Below are positions 15,836 through 22,231 of a stretch of 22,231 nucleotides of DNA, piece after piece. The notes below the pieces were generated by a model that had not been told where the DNA came from, made no database searches, and saw only the letters and a program-made list of their open reading frames with translations. This DNA comes from CAZPEV01 sp964585635 (GTDB taxonomy: Bacteria; Zixibacteria; MSB-5A5; GN15; JAAZOE01), in contig CAZPEV010000037.1 of the NCBI GenBank assembly GCA_964585635.1, positions 1 to 22,231 on the forward strand. Reading direction: 5' to 3'. The position numbers and the translations under genes were made by a program. Within the stretch, counting starts at the first letter, position 1. Each line of letters starts with the position of its first letter.

Positions 15836-16380
15836 CACCGGTCTTGGGCCCGATCCGGCCCCTCGTCGAACAATCCCGGCGGCGGCGCGATAATAACCTC
15901 CCGGCGGTCAATGTCGATCTTGACGATGAATCGGTCGACCGCTGGAAATAACACCTCGCCGAATCGCTCCGACCGAATTCGATACAAGTCGTTGGCCGGG
16001 TAAAACAGCACCTCTTCGATTACGCCGTACTCGGTACCGTCGTTCCCCGAAACGCGACATCCTACCAGGTCGAACGGGTAATAACTTCCTTCCGGCAACG
16101 GCCGGGCCTGATCGATCGGGATCTCCATCGTCAGGTTCGTCAGGCGGGCCGCTTCCTCGCGGCTGTCAATTCCTTCGATCTTCGCCACCGGACGGCCACC
16201 GATCAGTTCCATGTTCTCCAGCGTCAATTCCCGCCGCCGGCCGTCGATCACGGTCCAGACAGTGGTCAGATCCAGGAACCGGTCGGTCTGATCGGTCGCC
16301 GGAGTAATGTTTATGTCGCCGGAAACACCACGGGGCCGTCCGAACCACCCCACGATAATATATTCCGGTTTGCTGGCCAC
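15835..16380 (-). CDS. rimM: Ribosome maturation factor RimM
   Basis: Binds ribosomal protein S19 and helps 16S rRNA processing and assembly of the 30S head. The N-terminal RimM barrel covers residues about 7-90 (VGWFGRPRGVSGDINI) and the C-terminal PRC barrel about 97-170 (YYPFDLVGCRV, then PAVDRFIVKIDIDRREVII, ending PPPGLFD). The 181-residue length is normal. It starts with GTG directly after the TAA of the KH gene and ends inside the trmD start, so both junctions suggest coupling. The family motif near the start is usually G-x-H-G; here it is GRPRG, a moderate change. Confidence 0.93.
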   Translation of the reverse strand: MASKPEYIIVGWFGRPRGVSGDINITPATDQTDRFLDLTTVWTVIDGRRRELTLENMELIGGRPVAKIEGIDSREEAARLTNLTMEIPIDQARPLPEGSYYPFDLVGCRVSGNDGTEYGVIEEVLFYPANDLYRIRSERFGEVLFPAVDRFIVKIDIDRREVIIAPPPGLFDEGPDRAQDR

Positions 16381-16611
16381 TTATTCCAGTATTTCGAGCA
16401 CCGCCCGCTTTCCCTTTTTGGCCGAAATGGCCGCAATCAGGGTGCGGATCGATTTGGCCGTCTGGCCGTGTTTGCCGATCACTTTGCCCAGGTCGCCTTC
16501 GCCGACATGCAATTCGTAGACCGTGGTCCGTTCACCCTGAACCTCAGTCAGAACCACTAGATCAGGATGATCAACCAGCGCCTTCACAATAGTCTCGATG
16601 AACTCCTTCAT
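16381..16611 (-). CDS. khpA: KH-domain RNA-binding protein (KhpA/YlqC type)
   Basis: A 76-residue single KH domain. The RNA-binding GxxG loop is GKHG at 46-49 within KVIGKHGQTAKSIRTLI. It starts MKEFIETIVKALVDHPD, the typical opening of this family. In Gram-positive bacteria KhpA works with KhpB in RNA binding and cell-size control; its role in this lineage is not known. A strong AAAGGAG precedes the ATG. The position between rpsP and rimM is the classic one for this gene. Confidence 0.93.
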   Translation of the reverse strand: MKEFIETIVKALVDHPDLVVLTEVQGERTTVYELHVGEGDLGKVIGKHGQTAKSIRTLIAAISAKKGKRAVLEILE

Positions 16612-16675
16612 ACCGTACTCCTTTTGAATCGAGGTCGTCGTTAGTCCTACGCGCGCGTTGAGGCGATAGTCTCAG

Positions 16676-17023
16676 TTATTCCGCCTTTGGCTTCGCCTTC
16701 CGTTTCTTGGCGTGTTCGACAATAGTGGATTTCACTTCCATGGCAGAGATGTCCTGCCCCGCCTTCTTGGCGTGGTATTTCTGCGTCAAGCCGATCTGGG
16801 TGAAGAGGGAAGCGACGGTGTCCGACGGCTCGGCGCCGTCGTCCAGCCAATGGTATACCTTCTCCTCGTTGACCACCACTTGGCCCGGCTTCACGATCGG
16901 ATTATAATGACCCAGAATCTCGAGCGCCGCGCCGCCAACCGCCCGTCGAGAATCGATCGCCACGATGCGGAAAAAGGGGCGTTTCTTCGTGCCCATGCGT
17001 TTCAGTCTGATTTTAGTGGCCAA
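16676..17023 (-). CDS. rpsP: 30S ribosomal protein S16 (bS16)
   Basis: Small-subunit assembly protein. It opens MATKIRLKRMGTKKRPFFRIVAID-like and contains GHYNPIVKPG near 38-47 and the DDGAEPSDTVASLF segment near 61-74. The 115-residue length includes a Lys-rich C-terminal extension (AKKRKAKPKAE). The start codon is TTG at 17023, which is unusual; AAGGAAGG just upstream and the fit of the first residues to the family decide it. It lies 17 bases after the ffh stop. Confidence 0.97.
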   Translation of the reverse strand: MATKIRLKRMGTKKRPFFRIVAIDSRRAVGGAALEILGHYNPIVKPGQVVVNEEKVYHWLDDGAEPSDTVASLFTQIGLTQKYHAKKAGQDISAMEVKSTIVEHAKKRKAKPKAE

Positions 17024-17040
17024 TAGGTCCTTCCTTTACT

Positions 17041-18369
17041 TTAGGTTCTAAACGGCATCATGTTCTTCGGCAAACTCTTGAACTTGAATTTATTCATGTT
17101 CTTGAACATCTTCTGCATGTCGGCGAACTGACGCAGCATTCGGTTGAGATCCGGCACCGTCGACCCCGAGCCGGCGGCGATCCGCTTCCGGCGCGAGCCG
17201 TTGATGATATGAGGGTCGCGCCGCTCCTGAGGAGTCATCGACAAAATCATCGCCTCCACCCGGGCCATCGCCTTGGGATCGAGGCTGACCCCCTTCAGCG
17301 ACCGCCCCAGGCCGGGGATCATCTCCAGAAGCGATTCCAGCGGCCCCATCTTTTTCAATTGCTGCATCTGTTCGTAGAAATCTTCGAGCGTAAATTGCTG
17401 GTGCCGGAGCTTCTTTTCCAGCTTTTCGGCCTGCTGGATATCAACCGTCTCCTGGGCCTTCTCGACCAGGGTGACGATGTCTCCCATGCCGAGAATCCGC
17501 GAAGCCATCCGCTCGGGGAAGAATTGCTCCAGGTCGGACATTTTTTCGCCGATCCCGACCAGTTTGATCGGGCATCCGGTCACCGCCCGAACCGACAGCG
17601 CCGCCCCGCCCCGGGCGTCCCCGTCCAGCTTTGACAGCACCACGCCGGTGATTTGCAGCCGCTCGTTGAACTCGCGGGCGACGTTGACGGCGTCCTGGCC
17701 GGTCATGGCATCGGCCACCAGAAGGATTTCCTGCGGGCCGGTCAATTTCTTGATCTCGGCCAATTCGGTCATTAATTCGTCATCGATATGCAGCCGCCCG
17801 GCGGTGTCCAAAATCACCAGGTCGACAAATTCCTTTCGTGCCCGGCTCAGCGCCTCCCGGCAAATATCCTGCGGCCGGGCCTGCCCCATCTCGAAGACAG
17901 CTATGTCGACCTGCTTGCCCAGCATCTGCAACTGCTTGATCGCCGCCGGACGGTATGGATCGGCGGCCACCAAGAGCACCTTCTTATTCTTTTTCTTGTA
18001 GCGCAGGCCGAGCTTGGCGGTCAGGGTCGTCTTGCCCGACCCCTGCAGCCCGCAGACCATGATAACCGATGGCGGCCGTTCCGATACATAGATGTCGACC
18101 GGTTTCTCTCCCAGCAGCTTGATCAGTTTCTCATGAACGATCTTGACCACCTGCTGCCCCGGTTCGACCGAGCGGATGGTCATCGTGCCGATCGCATCGG
18201 CCAACACCTCGGCGACAAAATCGCGGGTGACCTTGTAGTTGACGTCGGCCTCCAAAAGGGCACGGCGCACCTCTTTGAGGGCATCCTTGAGGTTGTCCTC
18301 AGTAAGCGTTCCTTGGCCGCGCAACCGCTTGAACGTCGCTTCCAGCTTTTCGGTCAGACTGTCGAACAT
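17041..18369 (-). CDS. ffh: Signal recognition particle protein Ffh (SRP54)
   Basis: GTPase that binds signal sequences and 4.5S RNA and targets ribosomes to FtsY at the membrane. N domain residues 1-90; G domain with GLQGSGKTT (107-115), ADPYRPAA (136-143), DTAGR (188-192) and SKLDGDARGG (about 245-254); M domain from about 300 with MGPLESLLEMIPGLG, SRRKRIAAGSG and several Met-rich segments. The 442-residue length is normal. The ATG at 18369 gives MFDSLTEKLEATFKRLRG, the usual start; an upstream TTG at 18414 adds 15 unrelated residues. First gene of the cluster, with a promoter at 18473-18500. Confidence 0.97.
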   Translation of the reverse strand: MFDSLTEKLEATFKRLRGQGTLTEDNLKDALKEVRRALLEADVNYKVTRDFVAEVLADAIGTMTIRSVEPGQQVVKIVHEKLIKLLGEKPVDIYVSERPPSVIMVCGLQGSGKTTLTAKLGLRYKKKNKKVLLVAADPYRPAAIKQLQMLGKQVDIAVFEMGQARPQDICREALSRARKEFVDLVILDTAGRLHIDDELMTELAEIKKLTGPQEILLVADAMTGQDAVNVAREFNERLQITGVVLSKLDGDARGGAALSVRAVTGCPIKLVGIGEKMSDLEQFFPERMASRILGMGDIVTLVEKAQETVDIQQAEKLEKKLRHQQFTLEDFYEQMQQLKKMGPLESLLEMIPGLGRSLKGVSLDPKAMARVEAMILSMTPQERRDPHIINGSRRKRIAAGSGSTVPDLNRMLRQFADMQKMFKNMNKFKFKSLPKNMMPFRT

Positions 18370-18472
18370 GTCACTTCGTCGCCAACATTTGAGATAGCCT
18401 CCGGCCATTTCCAAAAGCCGGGAAACAGGGGATACCCATAGATATACCCATCCCTCTGGGCCGGAGCCTTTT

Positions 18473-18500
18473 AATATATCATCTATCCCCTAAATAGCAA
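18473..18500 (-). promoter_or_regulatory. Candidate promoter of the ffh-rplS cluster
   Basis: On the minus strand TTGCTA (18495-18500), a 16-base spacer and TATATT (18473-18478), about 100 bases before the ffh ATG. Confidence 0.45.
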
Positions 18501-18688
18501 GGGGAATATGACGCTTGTCGGGGATTTACCCTTGCACCCGTGCCAATTTAATTAATTGAACGATAATTGGTTACGGTCGACCTCGCCGCAACCTGACCGG
18601 ACCCCCTAATAGATCGGCTCATTCAAAAGCCCGTCAGAGTCTTTCCGCCTGCTTGACGTTCACTGATTGACGCCATAGGTTGCAGGCC
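18501..18688. other. Divergent intergenic region between ffh and the phosphodiesterase gene
   Basis: With the ffh leader (18370-18500) this makes about 320 bases without a gene. It holds an AT-rich imperfect palindrome, CCAATT (18543-18548) and AATTGG (18565-18570) around TTAATTAA, which may be an operator or UP-type element. A weak TTGACG at 18653 is the only promoter hint toward the plus-strand gene. No RNA gene was recognised. Confidence 0.4.
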
Positions 18689-19435
18689 ATGATCGATTTC
18701 AAAACGCTGACAGGCCGAGACCATACCGCCATCATCGCCCATCGCGGCGCCGGGCATCAGGGACGAATGCCGACCACCGGAGAAAACAGCCCCGCCGCAT
18801 TTGACATGGCCATCCGTTGTGGGGCGGATGCCATCGAATGTGACCTGCGCCGTACGGCCGATGGATATATAGTCATCCACCATAATCCGACTCTCCCTTG
18901 GGAAAGGACACGGCTGAGTGCGATGCCCCTGGCGAAGGTTCAGGACAAAGGGGCGGCGCACGGAATCACGATTCCGACGTTAGAAGAAACCCTGATGATT
19001 TGCGCCGGGAAGATCTCTCTGGACCTGGAGCTAAAGGAACCGGGGTACGAGCCTGACATTGTCTCGATGGTTCGGCGCTACTACAACCTTCGCCAAATTA
19101 TCTTCACTTCCTTTTATGACCATGCCGTACGGCAGCTCAAAGATGCCGCCCCGGAGGCGATGACAGGAATATTGGTCGATACCCAGTCCGGCCTGCCGCG
19201 TCTCACAACCCGCCGGGCGGAGGCGCTCATCCGGCGCACCAGGCAGTCGGGCGCCGATCTCATCGTCGCGCACTGGCGGCTGGCCACCCCCTCCTTTTGT
19301 CGAATGATGGACAGCGCCGGTTTGCCCCTTTTTGTCTGGACCGTCAATCGTGTCGCCACTGCCCGTCGGCTGATCCAAAGTGGCGTGGCCGCCCTCATTA
19401 CCGATTTCCCGGAAAGGTTTATTCAACAGGATTGA
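18689..19435 (+). CDS. Glycerophosphodiester phosphodiesterase family protein
   Basis: Hydrolyses glycerophosphodiesters to glycerol-3-phosphate and an alcohol. The 248-residue protein is a single GDPD TIM barrel. Catalytic and metal residues are H18-R19 (AHRG), E32 (GENSPAAF), E50 and D52 (AIECD), H65 and E114/K116 (LELK). The family HD motif reads H65-N66, and the segment after it (PTLPWERTRL) is longer than usual. No signal peptide is seen, so a cytoplasmic enzyme is likely. The ATG at 18689 is preferred over an upstream TTG at 18680. It is convergent with the sirtuin gene, 47 bases apart. Confidence 0.88.
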   Translation: MIDFKTLTGRDHTAIIAHRGAGHQGRMPTTGENSPAAFDMAIRCGADAIECDLRRTADGYIVIHHNPTLPWERTRLSAMPLAKVQDKGAAHGITIPTLEETLMICAGKISLDLELKEPGYEPDIVSMVRRYYNLRQIIFTSFYDHAVRQLKDAAPEAMTGILVDTQSGLPRLTTRRAEALIRRTRQSGADLIVAHWRLATPSFCRMMDSAGLPLFVWTVNRVATARRLIQSGVAALITDFPERFIQQD

Positions 19436-19482
19436 CGGCCTATCGTGAAGATGGTCTGCGATTACGCCGGCCGGACGGGACC

Positions 19483-20226
19483 CTATTGGCCGCCCAAGGC
19501 CTCAAACTGCTCCACGACCAGGGGCAGGATTTCGCCCGATTTCCCCTCCAAGAAAATGTCGGCCACCGGCGTCAGCCCCGTCGGTTCGATATTGACCTCG
19601 ACCACCAACGCCCCTCGGCGCGCCGCCACCAATGGCAACGAGGCCGCCGGCTGAACCACCGCCGAAGTCCCCACCGCGAAAAACAGTTCTGCCCTCTCCG
19701 AGGCGTCATAGGCGGCCTGCAGGATATCATGCGGCAGCATCTCGCCAAACCAAACCACGTCCGGGCGGATCATGCCGCCGCATTCGCAGTGCGGCAGGGG
19801 GTCGTCGGGATTGATCTCCTTCTCATATATCCGGCTGCACTCGAAGCATTTATTGCGGGCGATATTGCCATGAAGCTCCAGGATTTTGGTCGATCCGGCC
19901 CGTCGATGGAGACCATCGATATTCTGTGTAATCAGCACCATCTCCGGAAAAAGTTGCTCGAATCGGGCGATGGCATAATGGCCGGGATTCGGCTGAACGT
20001 GGCTCATAAGGGCGCGGCGATGCTGGTACCATTCCCAGATCAACTGCGGGTTGCGCATAAACCCATCGACCGAGGCCAACTCCTCCGGATTCATCTTGGA
20101 CCAGATTCCCCCCGCGCCGCGAAAGGTCGGCACTCCCGACTCGGCCGACACGCCGGCGCCGGTCGCCACGACGATCCTGCGCGCCCGCCCCAGCCGCGCC
20201 ATCAATTTGTCGGGAATGGCAACCAT
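19483..20226 (-). CDS. cobB: NAD-dependent protein deacylase, class III sirtuin
   Basis: Removes acyl groups from lysine using NAD and yields O-acyl-ADP-ribose. The 247-residue protein has GAGVSAESGVPTFRG (23-37), QNIDGLH (101-107), the catalytic H119 (LELHGN) and a zinc site at C127, C130, C147 and C149. Y67 and R70 (WYQHR) form the YxxR pair that marks class III sirtuins, known to prefer succinyl- and malonyl-lysine. The ATG at 20226 gives a normal start; the frame continues upstream to a TTG at 20373, but that basic 49-residue extension is not typical of the family and would run to the divergent promoter. Confidence 0.93.
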   Translation of the reverse strand: MVAIPDKLMARLGRARRIVVATGAGVSAESGVPTFRGAGGIWSKMNPEELASVDGFMRNPQLIWEWYQHRRALMSHVQPNPGHYAIARFEQLFPEMVLITQNIDGLHRRAGSTKILELHGNIARNKCFECSRIYEKEINPDDPLPHCECGGMIRPDVVWFGEMLPHDILQAAYDASERAELFFAVGTSAVVQPAASLPLVAARRGALVVEVNIEPTGLTPVADIFLEGKSGEILPLVVEQFEALGGQ

Positions 20227-20336
20227 CGCCCCCAAGATACTCCGGTGGCGCCGGCCGTCAACAGGGAATTTGTCAGGCGTGACCGGTCGAATCGTTCGCT
20301 TTGACTTTTTGGGCCGCGGTGGTTCCAATATTCTGG

Positions 20337-20365
20337 TTGATACTGTCTCTCCGTTATGATTTATT
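20337..20365 (+). promoter_or_regulatory. Candidate promoter of the HEAT-cyclophilin gene
   Basis: TTGATA (20337-20342), a 17-base spacer and TTTATT (20360-20365), about 28 bases before the ATG at 20393. Confidence 0.4.
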
Positions 20366-20392
20366 TTGGGCAACCTTCACTCGGGAGAGGCG

Positions 20393-22231
20393 ATGAACAG
20401 CATGAATCGGAAAGGGGCCAAGTCTCTGTTGCGGCCGGCCGCCGCCATCGGCATCGCCGCGGCCATCGGTATGCTTGCGTGCGAGGGGCTCCAGCATAAA
20501 TACATCGAAGGGGACAAGAAATACCGCATCGCCTTTGTCGAAGACGCCCGCATCTTCGACAGCGCGCTGGTCAGCCCGGAAATCCTCGGCGACCCCGATC
20601 CGATGATCCGGGCCAAGGCGGCCGACGCCATCGCCCGGATCGGGAACGATGACTATCGCGAAGCGCTGAAGGCCAACCTGTCCGATACCTCTGCCGTTGC
20701 CGCGGAAGCCAAGTTTTTCGCCGCCGGCCTGACCGGCGATACCAGCTTCATCGCCCCCTTGCTGGCGCTGGCCCGGTCGCACACCCCGGTGCGCGATGCC
20801 GCTGTCGAGGCGCTGGGGCGCCTCAGCAATTCGGCCCAGGCCAAGGACCTGGCTGCTTTCCTGGCCGATCCCGATACTTTGGTAGCCTATCAGGCGATGC
20901 TGGCCCTGTGGCGGTCCAAAGGATGGTCGCAGGCGGCGGAGATGACGCGGATAGCCTCGGCCACTCCCAATCGAAAAGTGCTGTATGGCGCGCTCTATGC
21001 CCTGTCGCGGGGCGGGCGGCGCGAGGGGATCGAGCTTTTCCGACGGCTGACCGCCGACGCCGATCCCCAATACCGGATGCTGGCCTATCTGGGCCTCGGG
21101 CGCGCGGCCGACACGGCGTCGGTTGATCTCATTGCTGCGGGGCTTCGCGACGGCGACCATCGGGTTGTAGCCAACGTCATCACCGCACTGGGGACGTTCG
21201 GGGATCGCGGCACGGCTCATGTCGGGCGGGCATGGCCGTCAATGCAAGATGAAAAACTGCTGGCTCTGGCAGTCCAGACCATCGGGGCCAAGCCATATCC
21301 GAACGCCTTTGGGGATATTGAGAAGATTTTTCGAGCCGACAGCCGCGAGAACGTCCGGGCGGCCTGCGCCGAGGCGCTGCTTCTCATCGATGGCCCCAAA
21401 GCGGTGGCCTTGATCGATGGAATCATTCCTCAGCCGACAAGTTGGGAAAGAATCAGCATCGCCGAGGGCTTGGGATATGCTGCCTCCGACCTTGCGGTTC
21501 CCCGTCTAAGGCAATTTTTGACGGATGCCGTTCCGGTGGTCAGGGCCACGGCGCTGGACGCGATCTGCAAGGTCGATTCCGCGCAGCGTCGTACCTACCT
21601 GTCGGCGGCGCTGGCCGACCGTGACTACGCAGTCGTCTCGACCGCCGTCGATCTGGCCGCCGCTTCCCATCAGCAGGCGCTGATTCCGGCCATGGCCGGC
21701 CTGTACCGGGTCTCGAATCGTACCCTCGATCCGGATCTCAAACGCTCGATCATCGGCGCCTGGGAAACCCTGACCGGAGACTCGCTCTATAATTCGGGCA
21801 ACGACAGCCTGATTATCGCCTCGCTTGAAGAGGGATGCAACGACGAATGGTTTGTCATCCGCAAGGCGGCGGCGGAGTTGCTTTGGGACCGGTTCCACAT
21901 AGATCGTCGCGACGCCGTCGGCGCCGCCAGATCAAAGGTCGAAAAAACCAACTATCGCGAACTGTTCGCCCGCTATGCCGCCAATCCCACCGCCGAGATA
22001 ATCACCTCGCGCGGGAAGATCACCATCGAGCTGTTCTATGATGCCGCGCCGATGACGGTCAACAATTTCATTTCCCTGGCCGAACGGGGATTTTACGACC
22101 ATCGCATCTTCCACCGGGTGCTGCCCAACTTCGTCATCCAGGATGGCTGTCCCCGAGGCGACGGCTCCGGGGGGCCGGGTTACACCATCCGCTGCGAGTA
22201 CAGCCGCCGGCCATATGTCACCGGTTCGGTC
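20393..22231 (+). CDS. HEAT-repeat lipoprotein fused to a cyclophilin-type peptidyl-prolyl isomerase (3' end cut by the window)
   Basis: An open frame of 613 codons with no stop to the window edge. Residues 1-30 form a lipoprotein-type signal: basic MNSMNRKGAK, an Ala/Ile-rich core and MLAC at 27-30, followed by E. Residues about 60-520 are alpha-helical repeats with the HEAT-like look DPDPMIRAKAADAIARIG, HTPVRDAAVEALGRL, DADPQYRMLAYLGLGRA and VPVVRATALDAICKV. From about residue 530 (AEIITSRGKITIELF) a cyclophilin domain begins, with FHRVLPNFVIQDGCP and GGPGYTI; the Arg of FHRV is the catalytic one. The protein probably assists folding in the periplasm or at the outer membrane. The ribosome binding site GGGAGAGG precedes ATG 20393; ATG 20402 has better spacing and is the alternative start. 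Confidence 0.85.
   Translation, partial: MNSMNRKGAKSLLRPAAAIGIAAAIGMLACEGLQHKYIEGDKKYRIAFVEDARIFDSALVSPEILGDPDPMIRAKAADAIARIGNDDYREALKANLSDTSAVAAEAKFFAAGLTGDTSFIAPLLALARSHTPVRDAAVEALGRLSNSAQAKDLAAFLADPDTLVAYQAMLALWRSKGWSQAAEMTRIASATPNRKVLYGALYALSRGGRREGIELFRRLTADADPQYRMLAYLGLGRAADTASVDLIAAGLRDGDHRVVANVITALGTFGDRGTAHVGRAWPSMQDEKLLALAVQTIGAKPYPNAFGDIEKIFRADSRENVRAACAEALLLIDGPKAVALIDGIIPQPTSWERISIAEGLGYAASDLAVPRLRQFLTDAVPVVRATALDAICKVDSAQRRTYLSAALADRDYAVVSTAVDLAAASHQQALIPAMAGLYRVSNRTLDPDLKRSIIGAWETLTGDSLYNSGNDSLIIASLEEGCNDEWFVIRKAAAELLWDRFHIDRRDAVGAARSKVEKTNYRELFARYAANPTAEIITSRGKITIELFYDAAPMTVNNFISLAERGFYDHRIFHRVLPNFVIQDGCPRGDGSGGPGYTIRCEYSRRPYVTGSV

Noticed and set aside
18370..18688. 4.5S RNA (ffs) or tRNA gene next to ffh
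   Set aside because: I looked for a GGAA-tetraloop SRP hairpin or a cloverleaf and found neither.

Overview
The window looks like a chromosomal segment from a GC-rich, Gram-negative-type bacterium, probably in the Fibrobacteres-Chlorobi-Bacteroidetes (FCB) superphylum or a related candidate phylum such as Zixibacteria. The hints are a secreted beta-helix protein with a C-terminal NHPNPFN...SSGIYLYRL sorting/FlgD-like tail, a TrmD with the ICGHYKG variant loop, and many lipoprotein or secreted proteins with no known function. The phylum call is an inference from motifs and was not tested by phylogeny.

Layout. (1) 95-1982, minus: nadC then birA, overlapping by 11 bases. (2) 2095-3969, plus: a tight three-gene unit of a divergent ketol-acid reductoisomerase-like protein, endonuclease III (nth) and a small 2Fe-2S ferredoxin. 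(3) 3975-5747: a promoter followed at once by a hairpin and a T-run, then an AspT/YidE-type transporter with two RCK_C domains. (4) 5748-8528: a non-coding stretch with a perfect hairpin and a near-consensus sigma-70 promoter, then a 773-residue secreted beta-helix protein. (5) 8691-9092, minus: a small membrane-anchored protein of unknown function. (6) 9318-11852: DNA gyrase subunit A with unusual residues at the quinolone-determining positions and a GN/GD-rich tail. (7) 11853-14690: an AT-richer accessory stretch with a secreted 221-residue unknown, a 66-residue and a 40-residue membrane microprotein, a GYD-domain protein and several palindromic repeat elements. (8) 14696-18369, minus: the conserved translation/secretion cluster ffh-rpsP-khpA-rimM-trmD-rplS, with a promoter upstream and a clean intrinsic terminator downstream. 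(9) 18689-20226: a glycerophosphodiester phosphodiesterase and, convergently, a class III sirtuin. (10) 20393 to the window end: a truncated lipoprotein of HEAT-like repeats joined to a cyclophilin domain.

The minus-strand cluster makes the signal recognition particle GTPase, two ribosomal proteins, a 16S maturation factor and the tRNA m1G37 methyltransferase. nadC and birA serve NAD and biotin metabolism. No rRNA, tRNA, CRISPR array, transposase or prophage gene was seen. I did not find a clear new multi-gene system. The best leads are the reductoisomerase-like protein with altered active-site residues, the microprotein/palindrome region, and the HEAT-cyclophilin lipoprotein.
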